The notes under the pieces: model-generated
Told to the model about the DNA's origin: nothing
Seen by the model: the letters and a program-made list of their open reading frames with translations, nothing else
The model's database searches: none
Part shown: one piece after another, positions 38,414-48,734 of the stretch
Layout of the letters: each line of letters begins with the position of its first letter
Numbering within the stretch: the first letter of the stretch is position 1
Source of the DNA: Ophiura sarsii
Taxonomy: Eukaryota > Echinodermata > Ophiuroidea > Amphilepidida > Ophiuridae
Length of the DNA: 64,000 bases
Direction of reading: 5' to 3'
Assembly (NCBI GenBank): GCA_035610835.1
Contig: CM069442.1
Coordinates: 56,833,950 to 56,897,949 of the forward strand
Made by a program: the position numbers and the translations under genes

Positions 38414-41400
38414 CTATAACGTAGTGGGAGAAAAAGATAAATATTATGGTACCGTTTGTCATGATTTCGAATGAAATTAAAAACTAAAACTAAATTAAAG
38501 TAAATCCATAAACCCACAAATCTGTGGTTATGCCGATAATATGCACCGTCATCAACATGCGCATATTTCTCTTTTTTTGGAATCAGAGTTCATCAATTTC
38601 GCCAGTTATGTCACTGCGTATTGGGCGGTTACATGACAGATGATCATCATTTAGCATCTGGCATACCGCAATTTCATTGGTTAATAGCCAAAAAGGATAT
38701 TTCCGCATCGTACAGATCTTTTTATAAAGTTCTGTATGATACGAATCATCGCCATATGATACGAAAAGGTCGTGTCATTCAGCTCTTTGACAGCGCGATT
38801 TGTCACACGTCCGTACGTAAGGCACGTTCGTTTTGTACGGAATGAATTGCATAGAGTGAAGTCAAACGTGTGTAAGAGACTGTGCACATTCGCATTGAGC
38901 TCCGAGTGAAACAATTTAGATACGTAAAAAATAAGACCGGGGTTGGGTATCAACAACATTGTAAACAATTACCAAACAATCAAGATAGCGAAACCGAGTG
39001 ATAGTAGCAGACGATTTCGGTCTTTTCTAAAGATGAAATAGAGCAGAAAAGAAAGGATGTGACGCCCAAAAATACACAGCGGGCAAATGTAAAAGCAGGG
39101 TGCATTTTTCAAACCATTCTGATGGAAGTTAACGAAGGTAAAGGACGGTTCGATTTCAAAAATGTTTGACGTGGACACTCTAGATAGCTCACTCGAACGA
39201 TTTTGGTTTGGCGCACGGTATTTGAAGGAAAACAAATACCAGGCAATGGCCGTGGTGTGCCATTGTTTAGTGGATTCACAATTCACAATCTTGTAATTAA
39301 TGTGCAACCACAGAATCAGGCTCCTCAGCAGGATCCATGGACAAGAAACTGTAAATATGTTGCGTTTCCTTACAATTTGATGTTGCCTTCTACAATTGTG
39401 TGCTATGACATTGACAGTTGTATTTGTTGTTCTGCATTTGGAGCTGAACATTATAGTCGGAAATAAACTGATACTCTTATAAGAACATGATTATTACATT
39501 GTACCATATTATTCCTCCATGATTGCACAACACTTTGAAAATCTGACAACAAAAGGATGCTATACATTCTAACTATTGGTTCCCTCAATTCATGCCTACT
39601 GAATGATAAATCCCCTGTTTGTTCTCATGCAATACGAAAAATATTAATGTTTTCGTATTGCATGAACAAACAGGGGATAACTAACTAATATGCCTGTCTG
39701 CATGGTCATAACAGCGTCTAGGGTGATGACGATAGCAAGATTACATAAAACTACGGTTCCAAAAAAAATGCATCACTTACAAAAAACTACCGAAATCCAA
39801 TAAGCCTCCTGCTGTTATATCGGTTATACTTTCAAAATAGGGAAATATTCGAATTTTGAGAGATCACAAATGTGGCAATGCCTGTCACAAATAATGATTA
39901 CTTAAAACGGCCAACCTAACACTTTATTGCCAAGAGAAGCCATCTGGATACACTGAAAAGTGTTCACAACCAGCTAACCCAGAAGATATCATCTGATGAC
40001 GTCATCAAATATCATCATCAATTTAATAAGTCTGGCTCGGGTTCTCAATTCAATGAGGAGAACGACAGATCGGATCATCAAAACCTGTCCAGAAAATTGT
40101 AAATTGTCCACATATTTTCCCCTTAAAATTGTGACGGTCTGTCTCGTCTCTAATAATGAATCGCAGACAGAAAATGATTAGCCTCACCTCTCCCGCCTTC
40201 ACACCAGCAATGAGTTCATCTCGCCCAGGATAGTGGACAACGTTAGCAGGTGGCACATCAGCTCCCTGTAAAGTATTGCATACAAATATGAACTTGATTT
40301 ATTAAATGACACAATGCGAGAAAATGTATAGAGGTTATCCGTGTAACAGATTAGCTGCCACCTTGTCGGGAATAAGAACTGTATTTAACACTTTCCACGC
40401 GGCAGGCGCCTGCAGACAACATTCCAAAAGTTCACGAAATGTTTAATAAATGTCGCAATTCTTGAATTTAATTATCATATTTGGAATCACCATGAGAAAT
40501 GCATTGAAATAAGTACAAACACGCCTAGTATTTGTTCAGGAATCCTTGAGATAGACCTTGAAAGTTGGGAAAGGTTTCTAAAAAAATCATGTTTGTATAA
40601 TATGGTAAAACCAATAGCCGCGTGTACGTGGAAAGTGTTAAGATTTTCAGAAAGATGATACACTTGCTTCGTAAGCTATGCCAATTAGGTAACACGGTTC
40701 ATGCAATAAATTGGACGTCATGCACCAGGCAGGGTGCGTTTCCCTTTATTGTCCATTGCAAAGGGCTACATGGATAGCCGATATTGTTGTGATACTGTTA
40801 TTAGACGGGAGGCCAAATATATTTCGAATATACATGTACATACGCTTTAGGCTACATATTTAACAGATCAAATCATAAACTCTTACAGTTGCTTACAGTT
40901 ACTGTATCTGCTTGCCGAAGAAGACATGCTTCGTCATTTGCCCAGCCATCTATAAATCCGATCTTTTTCCCGGTCAAATCACGCCAATTCAACTGTCCAG
41001 GGTTCCCCAGTTTTACGCCAATTTTGGCATTATCAGTCTTGGTGAAAGACGTCGTGAATTTGAATGTTCGTCTTCGAATGTAAGTTGGCCACCAATCTGA
41101 AAAAGAGAAAACGGGCGAAATCACAATACATATCTGCCTGGAATGTTTGCTAAGGGGACTGTCAACCCTAAAACATGAAATTTAGAAAGCGCTGTCACCT
41201 TTGAACTATTTATATGATGTATATAAAAGTAAAAATTTTGAAAAAGAAATGAGGATGAGAATCCATTTTTGTATCAAATATCACTAAAAATGCTGACTTT
41301 TCAATTTTGACCAAAAAAGTACGTTTTTTTGGCTCCAAATTGTCTGCAAACGTCGGAAATTCCGTTTTTGTTAAAAAATGCTGAAATTGCACTAAATCAT

Positions 41401-44400
41401 TTAAAGACACTTCCCTATTAAGATTTTTTTATTTTTGGGTTATGACATAAAAATGTTTAGTTTTTGAAATTTTGGTCAAAAAGTGCCAAAATGTGATTTT
41501 TTAACCTCCAAAATCACTTTTTTTGGCAAGTGTGGGAAAAGAAGAAAATAAATCGAGTTATAAAACTGAATATATAAAATAAGTTCGATGCAAATCCCCG
41601 TCACAAACCCGCACATTTTGACTCATTTTGGTTCTGTTTCTTGTCGACAACGCAGCATGAGTACATGCATTATGATGGGGCTTATACTTTGGAATCAGCA
41701 ATTGCATTTTTGGCGCGTTTTATATCGGCAAGAATTGTGCGTACCGCCTATCACTGGCGCCGTATTTCGCATACCGCCTATCAGGCGCAGCGTTTTATAA
41801 TCATATACGGTATTCCACTGGAGTTATTTACAACTAAAGTTTTACAGCAATTGACAACTCATGAAGTCAAGTTACAACTCATGAATCTCATTATTTTCTC
41901 ATATAGCGGGACCCGAGCGTAACGAGGATATTCCGCTAGTTTTTATAACAATTATTGTTTGGTAAATAATACACAAATCTCAAGACCGATATCAAATGTT
42001 AGTACAGATGAGAACACTGACCAATCAAACTATTTGCATGCCGATTACAATTATATTTTGTCTAACTCATATAATTAAGTGTTAGGGAGCAAATCAAAAC
42101 TCGACTCGTCGATATTACCAACGGCTTCTTTCCAACCGACAAAAGCCACACTGTATAACTTGCCTATTTTGTTAGCGCGGTTGTATGGCCTCATTCAACC
42201 CAGATATGTCCCTCGTAATCCTCTTATTACGTCACAGGATTATTAACTAAAATTTCTCCAATATCGCAGCAGCGTAAGTGCCGTCTAGGCCACAGCTGAG
42301 ACTAGTAATAGTCTTAGGGCTACAGCTCACAGTAATATTGATGCTCTCAACTTTTTTTGGCCGTGGCGCAACAAAAGCCCGGGAACAAAAGCAGCCTATA
42401 TAAATGTAATTCGTTTTTCGTTAATTATCATGAAGTCGCACACTGTCCCACATAATGCTGAAAATCAACGTGTGAAAATATGTTTAGCTGTGACCGTATG
42501 ACACACACCGTATGGCAAAACTATGAAAGAATTTGTCATCGAAAAGAAGGCCGCCATTACCATGAGTACGCTATTAAACTAGACGGGATCCTCACGTCCC
42601 TCTATATCGCCGAATTTAACAAAAACTAGCGTTTGTAAAATAATGAAGACTGGAAAGATTTACTCTTTCTATAAACACCCAATGAACTGTGGGAAATATT
42701 GTGACGAACGCGAAATGGAAAAGCCCCTATGCGATTGATATTGGGTCGACCAGAACCTCCTGTGGACAAAAGGACACATTCGCACTTTGAACAGATTTAG
42801 TCATATAGGTTCGATAGTCGTGCTTTCTCCAGTTTTTAATGCTAATAACTCCTTAGTCCTACATACTCTGTACCTGAATAGCAATAATGTACCTGAATAT
42901 TCACAAGTGGCAACTGTTATGCGCATTTTCACCCCGATTCAAATAATTATGCAAATAGGGTAATGCAATCCCCTGTCCTTACTTACGAACACATCCGTCA
43001 TAGTAACCTTGGAACAGACCATCTCCGCCACGTTGTGTCTCTCCTATGCTGGAATCCCAACAGCGCGAGTAAATATCGGTTACTATCTTGCAATTCTTAT
43101 TGGCGGTTTTGCACACTGAAATACAAATATAATGGGGATTTTATTACGACTGGAATACTGCATATTATTCGTTACCTATCACCAATATCAACTGACTGAT
43201 CGAGATAAAATCTCTCTGAGGAAGTCACAGCTGTTACCGGATCGCGATGGATGGATTCTAGATACACTTGTTCAGTATTTGGCCGGGAATGATGAGGCCT
43301 ATAGTTTAACGGGAGAGTTAAAAACGCTGTTTTAGTGCATTCTTCAAGTAGACCCTAGTTTAGACTGCATGCATTTGTTCTTTCTAGATATTCTACACAT
43401 TCTAATTGAGATAAGTTAACTTGCGAAAAATATTTAAATTTAAAAAAAATCACACACTTAAACGATTGCATATAATATATAATGCTTTGCATTCGTGAAA
43501 TGGATCTTGTAATTGTGTGTATACACTCCCCGCAAAAATGCTTCTTAAATCGTCCTCTACATAATTATATGGAACAGCAAATTGCCCTCCTCGTAAACTA
43601 ATAATGGTTCTTCAAAGGTTGTAAAGAGTTTTTAAGATCTCATAAGATCTTTTAGGGGTTCTTCAAATTATAAGAACCAATTGATACAGTCGGATATACG
43701 GAGAAAATGTTCTCGAGTAAATTTACTGGACACGTGACTAAAAAGAGGCGATCATGTTGAGCACTGAATGCATTACGTCTTTTATACAAGCTGGACGTAT
43801 CATTCATCGAAGAATATTGCCGATCGGCCATACCAGCAGTATTCTGTTCATGCTATTGATGAACTTTGGATTTTCGGTCGATAGAGTTGACGTTATCCTT
43901 GAGATCATTATCGCTCTTTCCACTAAACATCACTGTAATACTTTTGCCACAGCCTGTTTTCGTTCTATTACTTGTGTTCGCCTCATAATAGTCCTATGCT
44001 GTTGTACAGTGAGGGGTTCACATCTCGGAATCCTTCTCACCTAAACCAGGTCAACAGCAGTCACGTGTTCAGTAAATCTACTTGAGAAAATTTTCTCCGT
44101 ATACCTTTGTTGTATACAGTCGAACCATTTTTTGCTGAGGTGTGTTAACCAAACTTAACATTCTTTAAAAGAAGAAATGACACTCTCTATGTTAACTTAC
44201 CTGCATTGAGTATATCTACATTGAATCCCATTATTTGGCCAGTTTTTTCATCCCTAGACACGTAAGAGGAATGAAATGAAAAACAATTAAAACATGGTTA
44301 TAGCTTATTATTATCTTTTAGGTTTCCCATTCTCGACACCTTAGGTTTCCATTTGTAGCAGTCGCGAGCTTCAGCATTGATTTTGAGTCTATACAGGGTG

Positions 44401-47400
44401 TCTGTAAAAAAAAAAAAATTACAACGCACCATTAGGCGATCATAACTTTCTAATTAAGTATCTGAATTTTACAATTTAAACGGTAACATGAGGCCAAATT
44501 AGTTTTCTACAATTGGAAGAAAACAGCGTTTAATTTTGTTAAGTAATTATGGAGATATCTGTGATTACGTAAGAGTAGTCGCGTAACACTTCCATCCAAG
44601 TTTGCATGTTTTGACATATTTTCACTTGCGCGGCTGGTTACTTACTCATTAATGTTCAGCATTAATTAGCCAGCACTGTGTAATACTATGATAAAAAAAG
44701 TTCAATTTGTGGTCTAAGAATACTGAATAATCGATCATAACACTCATAACACCCAGAAAACCAAAAACAATACAACTCATTGTAAGGAGAGAGATATGAC
44801 CATACTCTTTTAATGTAAACAAAACATTTATTTTGTTTTCAATTGCGATACTAATAATTTGACCATCATGCGCAAAATTGGCAATAATTTTATAATATAC
44901 ATGATTTCAGCCTTCAAGTTGCAAATGTGAAGACTAGAAGCTTGATAAGTTGTATGCGCGATGTTATGAGATCTTGAACTTGGTTTAATAACGACAATGT
45001 TCATATTTACTAAAATTACTATAATTTTGTTTCCAATAAAAAGATTGAACCTATCCTACAATTTTTTTTTATTTTACTGTTCTTAAGTATAAAAGGTGAT
45101 GAAAATAATCTAGACAACTTTTATTTTATATTTTGTGTTAAACTTTGGTCTCATCTGGCATATTATTTGGTGTAAAATAAAATTTAGAACCATAAAAACA
45201 CGTTAATCCATGTCATTTTGTAGAGAAGTATTTTGTTTATGTATGTGCTGTCTGAATCACTCAATATGAGCAAACTTGGATAGAAGTGTTCCGAGACTAA
45301 TGTTACGTAATTGCTCATTTCTCTGGAATTACTGAACCGAATCACATCCGGTTTTCTTTAAAGTATAGCAAACTATTTTGTCGTTTGAGTTGTTCTATTT
45401 TGACACTTATTCAGAAAGTTACAATCCTCTAAAGGTGCGTTGTAATTATTTCTGAGACACCCTGTATAAGATTTAATTTAATTTTAATTTCAAAGAAAAA
45501 CATTATTTCTGTCCATTTCATACATAAATATCATGAACACGACCCAATTTTCTTACGAATTTGGAGCAAAAAAGGTTGCAGAGCATCATTTTACTACACA
45601 TTTCCTTATTTTTGATTTTACTTACAATAATGGACCCCCTCGCCATGGTTATCCGATTACATATCTTTGCTCATTTTATCAATCAGGGGCTTAACAAATG
45701 AAGTTCAAATAAATGTTTTTAAAACCATTTGTCATTGATATCAAATCATGTCGGGGGGGGGGGGGGGGGGGGGTGACCAGGTTTAATTTGGGCCTAAATT
45801 AAGAAGAAAAAATAGGGCTTTTTAAAGTATCAAAATGTCAATAACAGTACTCTGGTCAATTCCCTAGAGGATATAACCCAAAACAAATTACATTGTGAGT
45901 TTACCTGACATACGATACATTATGCGTGACAGATAAAAAGACAATTTAGTCCTATTATTATTTTAAAATTGAAACGTTTTTCACCCATACCCCTAAAATT
46001 CGGCAATTTTGGACCTACAATTTTTACATTTGTATCTAAGGTGTGATATAGGGTGAGCACGCCATTGCGTAATCAGTTTCATGGTTCATTGGGTTTTTAA
46101 ACATCGCATATATATACTTTTAACATAATATGAAACATAAATAGTCTCATTAACATCTCATGATGAATGAAAGAGATTATAAAAACATAGAAATTCTGCA
46201 AAATGGCCTTAATATTAAAGTGCCCAAAATTCGAACATTAGAAATTGAGTATCGATGCGTTAGGTAACATAACTTAAGTTAGAGGTGGTAATTAAATTAA
46301 CTATATTGACAGTTTATCTTGATATTCCTTGGTGTTTACAAAAATGCCAACAACAAAAAGTGTTAATTTTTTTATTGTGTGTTATAAAGGGCGCACAGCA
46401 CTAAATCACTCCTCGTTTTGTGTAATGGTAATAAGTTCCGGCAAAAACAAAAAACGATATTGTGATTAATGGGGTCCTTTGGGAATCAGTTTGGCGTGAG
46501 GGTAGCATTTCATATTTAAAATGAAAGATAATCTCTTGTACTTTGATCAGGATATTGCACAATATTGGTTTTCGATTGTATCGAAAATTTATCACGTGGA
46601 TGAACACACGCGATTGGAGGCGGTTAGAAGGCGAGCGTCCGGTCTGAAAATAGGGGTGGCGCTGTTTAAATGATCGTATCGTAAAATCTAATTGGAAGGT
46701 GTAACACTTCTTGACGATTTTATGAAATTTTAATGTTTGTTTATTAGAATAATTTACATGTAATCCAATGGGCGGTTTATTTAGTGCTGTGCCCCCGTGC
46801 TCAATCACTTGCTTGTATAATGTTGGGGGGTATCAAAGGTCAACATAAATTCTTACTTCATTGAACAAACGTGACAAACTATAAGAGCTGTTCTTAGGGC
46901 ACAGCATACTGGTGCATTTGGCACATTGAGATTGAGACCTATCCCCTTATTCCTAAGCACGCGATATATCGGCGATTAAAGAAAAAAAATCAGTAAACCT
47001 ATTTTGAGGAGATACATTATGTAGTTTAAAGTTTTAACTATCTTCTCAAAAGAGGTTTGCTGGTTTTTTAAAAAAATCTGTCGACATTCAACAACGATTT
47101 TGCCTGTGGACCTTAATAACATAATTAGTTAAGATCCCAATAGATTTTTTCTTTATATCTTTTTGATTATTTTTAAAAACAATTTAGAAGTGATTTATTT
47201 TAGGATTTATCTAAATATTTGAGCATTCATGCATAGACCATCGTCATATTTTAAACAAAAGAAATAAACATGTATCGTTTGACTGTTAGGTCAACGGTCA
47301 GTAATATAAACTGTTTACTTGTCTTTTACTTACAGGTATTCAAGGTTTGAACTTTCTCCTGGCCCTATTGCAAATGTCCATATTTTATCATCGTTGGAGT

Positions 47401-48734
47401 TAGTGGCTATTCCTGTAGATTACAAAAGTAATTGTAAGATAGAGTTTTAAATATGCTTATCTGAATATGTATATAATAATTATGATAAACGAGACATATT
47501 GGGCCGTATTCTCGTACTAAAAGCTTCAAACCGTGACTAACTTAACTCTTGTGTAACTTAAACAGGTGTTTATTTTTTAGATAATGTGTTTAACAAAACC
47601 TGCTTTTAAACTCTGCGAATCTTATCCCCAGAGTGGTCGTGCATTAACTGTATACAGGCATTCAATTTTATTGTGGGTTACAATGGGTTACAATAGATGT
47701 CGATCGAATTTCTAAAATGCACGTGTGGTTTTTATAAGACTACACGATATGTACGTCAGCTTGCACCGGGCACAGTTGAGTAATCATTCAAGGCATACAG
47801 TTGGTGTATGAGTTAAGTTCAACACCCATATACCACCCACCCATGGTTAAAGTTAGATGCACTTTTCAGTGAGTTAGACGAGTGTTTAAGTTAAACAAAT
47901 TTTGCGTTTAGTTAAACGATGTGTCTAAGTCAAAGTTAAACGCGTGTTTAGCTTAAAACCGCGTTTAAATACATACGAGAATACGGGCCATTATGTCTAG
48001 TTTATCATCCGCATAAGTTGTGTTGGAATTGAAACTTTTTTGTCTATAAACTTCGTGAAACCATAATTGTCTGAACGCTTTGAATAAATACTTGAAAGGA
48101 ACCATTAGCCCTACTATTCGCATGGCTTCCCAACATAGGTTAAAGTTCACTCAAATATGTTTGAACCACCTGCCAAACTTCAACAATCTTAATATTAAAC
48201 ACAGAATAATAACAATTAACATTTCTCAAAATACGAATAATTATATATAGTTTTAAAATGTCAATATACTTCGTTGTAATATGGCTTATTCCGATGGAAT
48301 TACTGTTTTTCTTGTGTATGAAGTGATGACAACTATTTCTAAGTAGAATCTGTATAAAAACTCCGTTAGCAATTGCTGCTTCAAAATGTTATAAAGAAAA
48401 TTTAAAACAGTAATAAGAAGATGAATCTAACAAAACACATCAAGGATCAGAAATAACTAATACAAGGGAATCTCTGGAAAATATTCTCTATTGGATTTAT
48501 TTACTTATGGGAACAAACTCCCCATATCTTTGCTCCGCCATTACAATCTTAAAACAAGTGACACCGAACAGTGTTTTCGTACCACCTACCTGTCCCAATA
48601 TTAAAGTTATTGGTGCCATTCTGAGATAGACTGACGGCTCCAAGTACTATGGCTATCACTGCAAGAAGAGCAGCTATGAAGCTAAAAACAAGAGGTAATG
48701 TATTGTCTGATCGACTTGAATAGGAACTTTCCAT
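38159..48734 (-). CDS. Membrane-anchored SBP_bac_3-like receptor gene, 7 exons
   Basis: The joined exons encode about 312 residues. Residues 1-13 are cytoplasmic, 14-36 a hydrophobic anchor (PLVFSFIAALLAVIAIVLGA), and 39-41 an NGT glycosylation site. From about residue 58 an extracellular bacterial solute-binding domain of family 3 runs to about 297. Visible family features are DEKTGQIMGFNVDILNAVC (75-94), RGGDGLFQGYYDGC (121-134), the ligand-site arginine region RRRTFKFTTSFTKT (143 on), GKKIGFIDGWANDEACL, VPPANVVHYPGRDELIAGVKAGEVDAVFDG and VMVRKDSRLDEWFNPAIESL. Seven cysteines (94, 101, 111, 134, 193, 254, 290) suggest disulphides suited to an extracellular setting. All six introns are GT-AG and every phase fits. 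In bacteria such proteins bind amino acids for ABC importers; here no importer is seen and the anchor suggests a sensor or scavenging receptor (inference). A bacterial origin of the domain is possible, but six introns rule out simple contamination. Confidence 0.88.
38938..39466 (+). pseudogene. DUF3504/Crypton-type recombinase relic, copy A
   Basis: Plus-strand codons read GINNIVNN, then KPSDSSRRF..VFSKDEIEQ and KRKDVTPKNTQRANVKAG, then a frameshift near 39,165, then FDVDTLDSSLERFWFGARYL. These match the N-terminal part of the fuller relic at 60,390-61,397. The catalytic half is replaced by other sequence before the shared FGAEHYSR C-terminus. Not functional. Confidence 0.7.
39611..39678. repeat. 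Hairpin, about 29-bp arms
   Basis: TCCCCTGTTTGTTC..TGCAATACGAAAA faces TTTTCGTATTGCATGAACAA..GGGGA across an AT-rich loop of 9 bases. It is kept in copy B at 59,365-59,431. Confidence 0.9.
40188..40265 (-). CDS. SBP_3 gene exon 6 (78 nt)
   Basis: Acceptor ATACTTTACAG|GGAGC, donor GAG|GTGAGG, phase 0 at both ends. Its 26 codons read GADVPPANVVHYPGRDELIA then GVKAGE. It lies just outside the duplicated segment, so no second copy is seen in the window. Confidence 0.9.
40897..41096 (-). CDS. SBP_3 gene exon 5 (200 nt)
   Basis: Acceptor TTCTCTTTTTCAG|ATTGG, donor ACT|GTAAGC, phase 1 in and phase 0 out. Residues 137-202 cover the R..TF.FT.SFTKT ligand-site region and GKKIGFIDGWANDEACL. A second GTAAGA donor lies 10 bases further on but would break the frame with exon 6. 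Confidence 0.9.
41160..41575. repeat. AT-rich CCAAAAA/TTTTTGG repeat in intron 4
   Basis: Low-complexity sequence repeating GACCAAAAAAGTAC, TTTTTTGG and CAAAAAGTGCCAAAA words. The same words dominate 63,000-63,800, so both stretches probably belong to one family. Confidence 0.6.
42987..43115 (-). CDS. SBP_3 gene exon 4 (129 nt)
   Basis: Acceptor TATTTGTATTTCAG|TGTGC and donor GTTC|GTAAGT, phase 1 on both sides. It encodes CKTANKNCKIVTDIYSRCWD followed by SSIGETQRGGDGLFQGYYDG and CV, with four of the seven extracellular cysteines. Confidence 0.9.
43694..44113. mobile_element. MITE in SBP_3 intron 3
   Basis: Inverted repeats of about 45 bp near the ends: ATACGGAGAAAATGTTCTCG and CAGTAAATCTACTTGAGAAA are complementary partners, as are CACGTGACT and AGTCACGTG. 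The 9-base word ATACAGTCG flanks both sides (43,685-43,693 and 44,114-44,122) and may be a target duplication. The 96-codon frame inside is not recognisable. Confidence 0.75.
44201..44253 (-). CDS. SBP_3 gene exon 3 (53 nt)
   Basis: Acceptor CGTGTCTAG|GGATG and donor GCAG|GTAAGT. It encodes DEKTGQIMGFNVDILNA, the classic family-3 motif G.I.GF.VDIL near the start of the domain. Phase 2 in, phase 1 out. Confidence 0.9.
44394..45464. mobile_element. TA-flanked MITE in SBP_3 intron 2
   Basis: A 1,071-bp element with CAGGGTGTCTGT / GAGACACCCTG ends between TA dinucleotides. Terminal inverted repeats of about 65 bp carry AATTACAACGCACC and AACTTTCT blocks. No transposase frame is present. The termini resemble those of 5143-5695 and of the remnant at 59,586. 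Confidence 0.88.
45753..45773. repeat. Run of 21 G
   Basis: Uninterrupted G tract inside SBP_3 intron 2. Length may be unreliable in the assembly. Confidence 0.9.
47334..47412 (-). CDS. SBP_3 gene exon 2 (79 nt)
   Basis: Found from splice sites: acceptor TTTTGTAATCTACAG|GAATAG and donor CCT|GTAAGT. It enters in phase 1 and leaves in phase 2, as exon 1 and exon 3 demand. It encodes IATNSNDDKIWTFAIGPGES plus SNLEY, the linker and the first strand of the binding domain. Confidence 0.82.
47500..47990. mobile_element. MITE in SBP_3 intron 1
   Basis: About 490 bp. The left end TGGGCCGTATTCTCGTA and the right end TACGAGAATACGGGCCA are inverted repeats with one mismatch. Inside are CTGCTTTTAAACTCTGCGAA and several GTTTAA-rich words shared with the fragment at 8,228-8,425. 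Confidence 0.85.
48590..48734 (-). CDS. SBP_3 gene exon 1: start and membrane anchor
   Basis: Encodes residues 1-48 plus one base of codon 49. The start is MESSYSSRSDNTLP, followed by the 23-residue anchor. The donor is ACAG|GTAGGT, phase 1. No signal peptidase site is evident, so I read it as a type II signal anchor. No clear TATA box is seen upstream. Confidence 0.85.

Larger units (their letters stand above)
34728..39828. repeat. Segmental duplication, copy A
   Basis: About 5.1 kb that recurs in the same orientation at 52,733-59,585 with high identity by eye (long runs differ by only a few bases per 100). It contains the last exon of the SBP_3 gene, its polyadenylation region, a GACACC/GGTGTC array, a DUF3504 relic and a hairpin. 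The left edge is TCCTAAAAT. At the right edge the match stops at GGTTATA, where copy B carries a transposon inserted at TA. Confidence 0.93.

Noticed and set aside
45841..45960. Alternative exon 2 of the SBP_3 gene (donor CAG|GTAAAC near 45,905)
   Set aside because: Its phase fits exon 3, but a stop lies in frame without an acceptor downstream of it, and it lacks the link to exon 1. The exon at 47,334-47,412 fits both sides.
46401..46808. Minus-strand 135-codon ORF in SBP_3 intron 2
   Set aside because: Longest non-repeat ORF in the intron, but no recognisable motif and it is not needed by the splice phases; probably repeat-derived.
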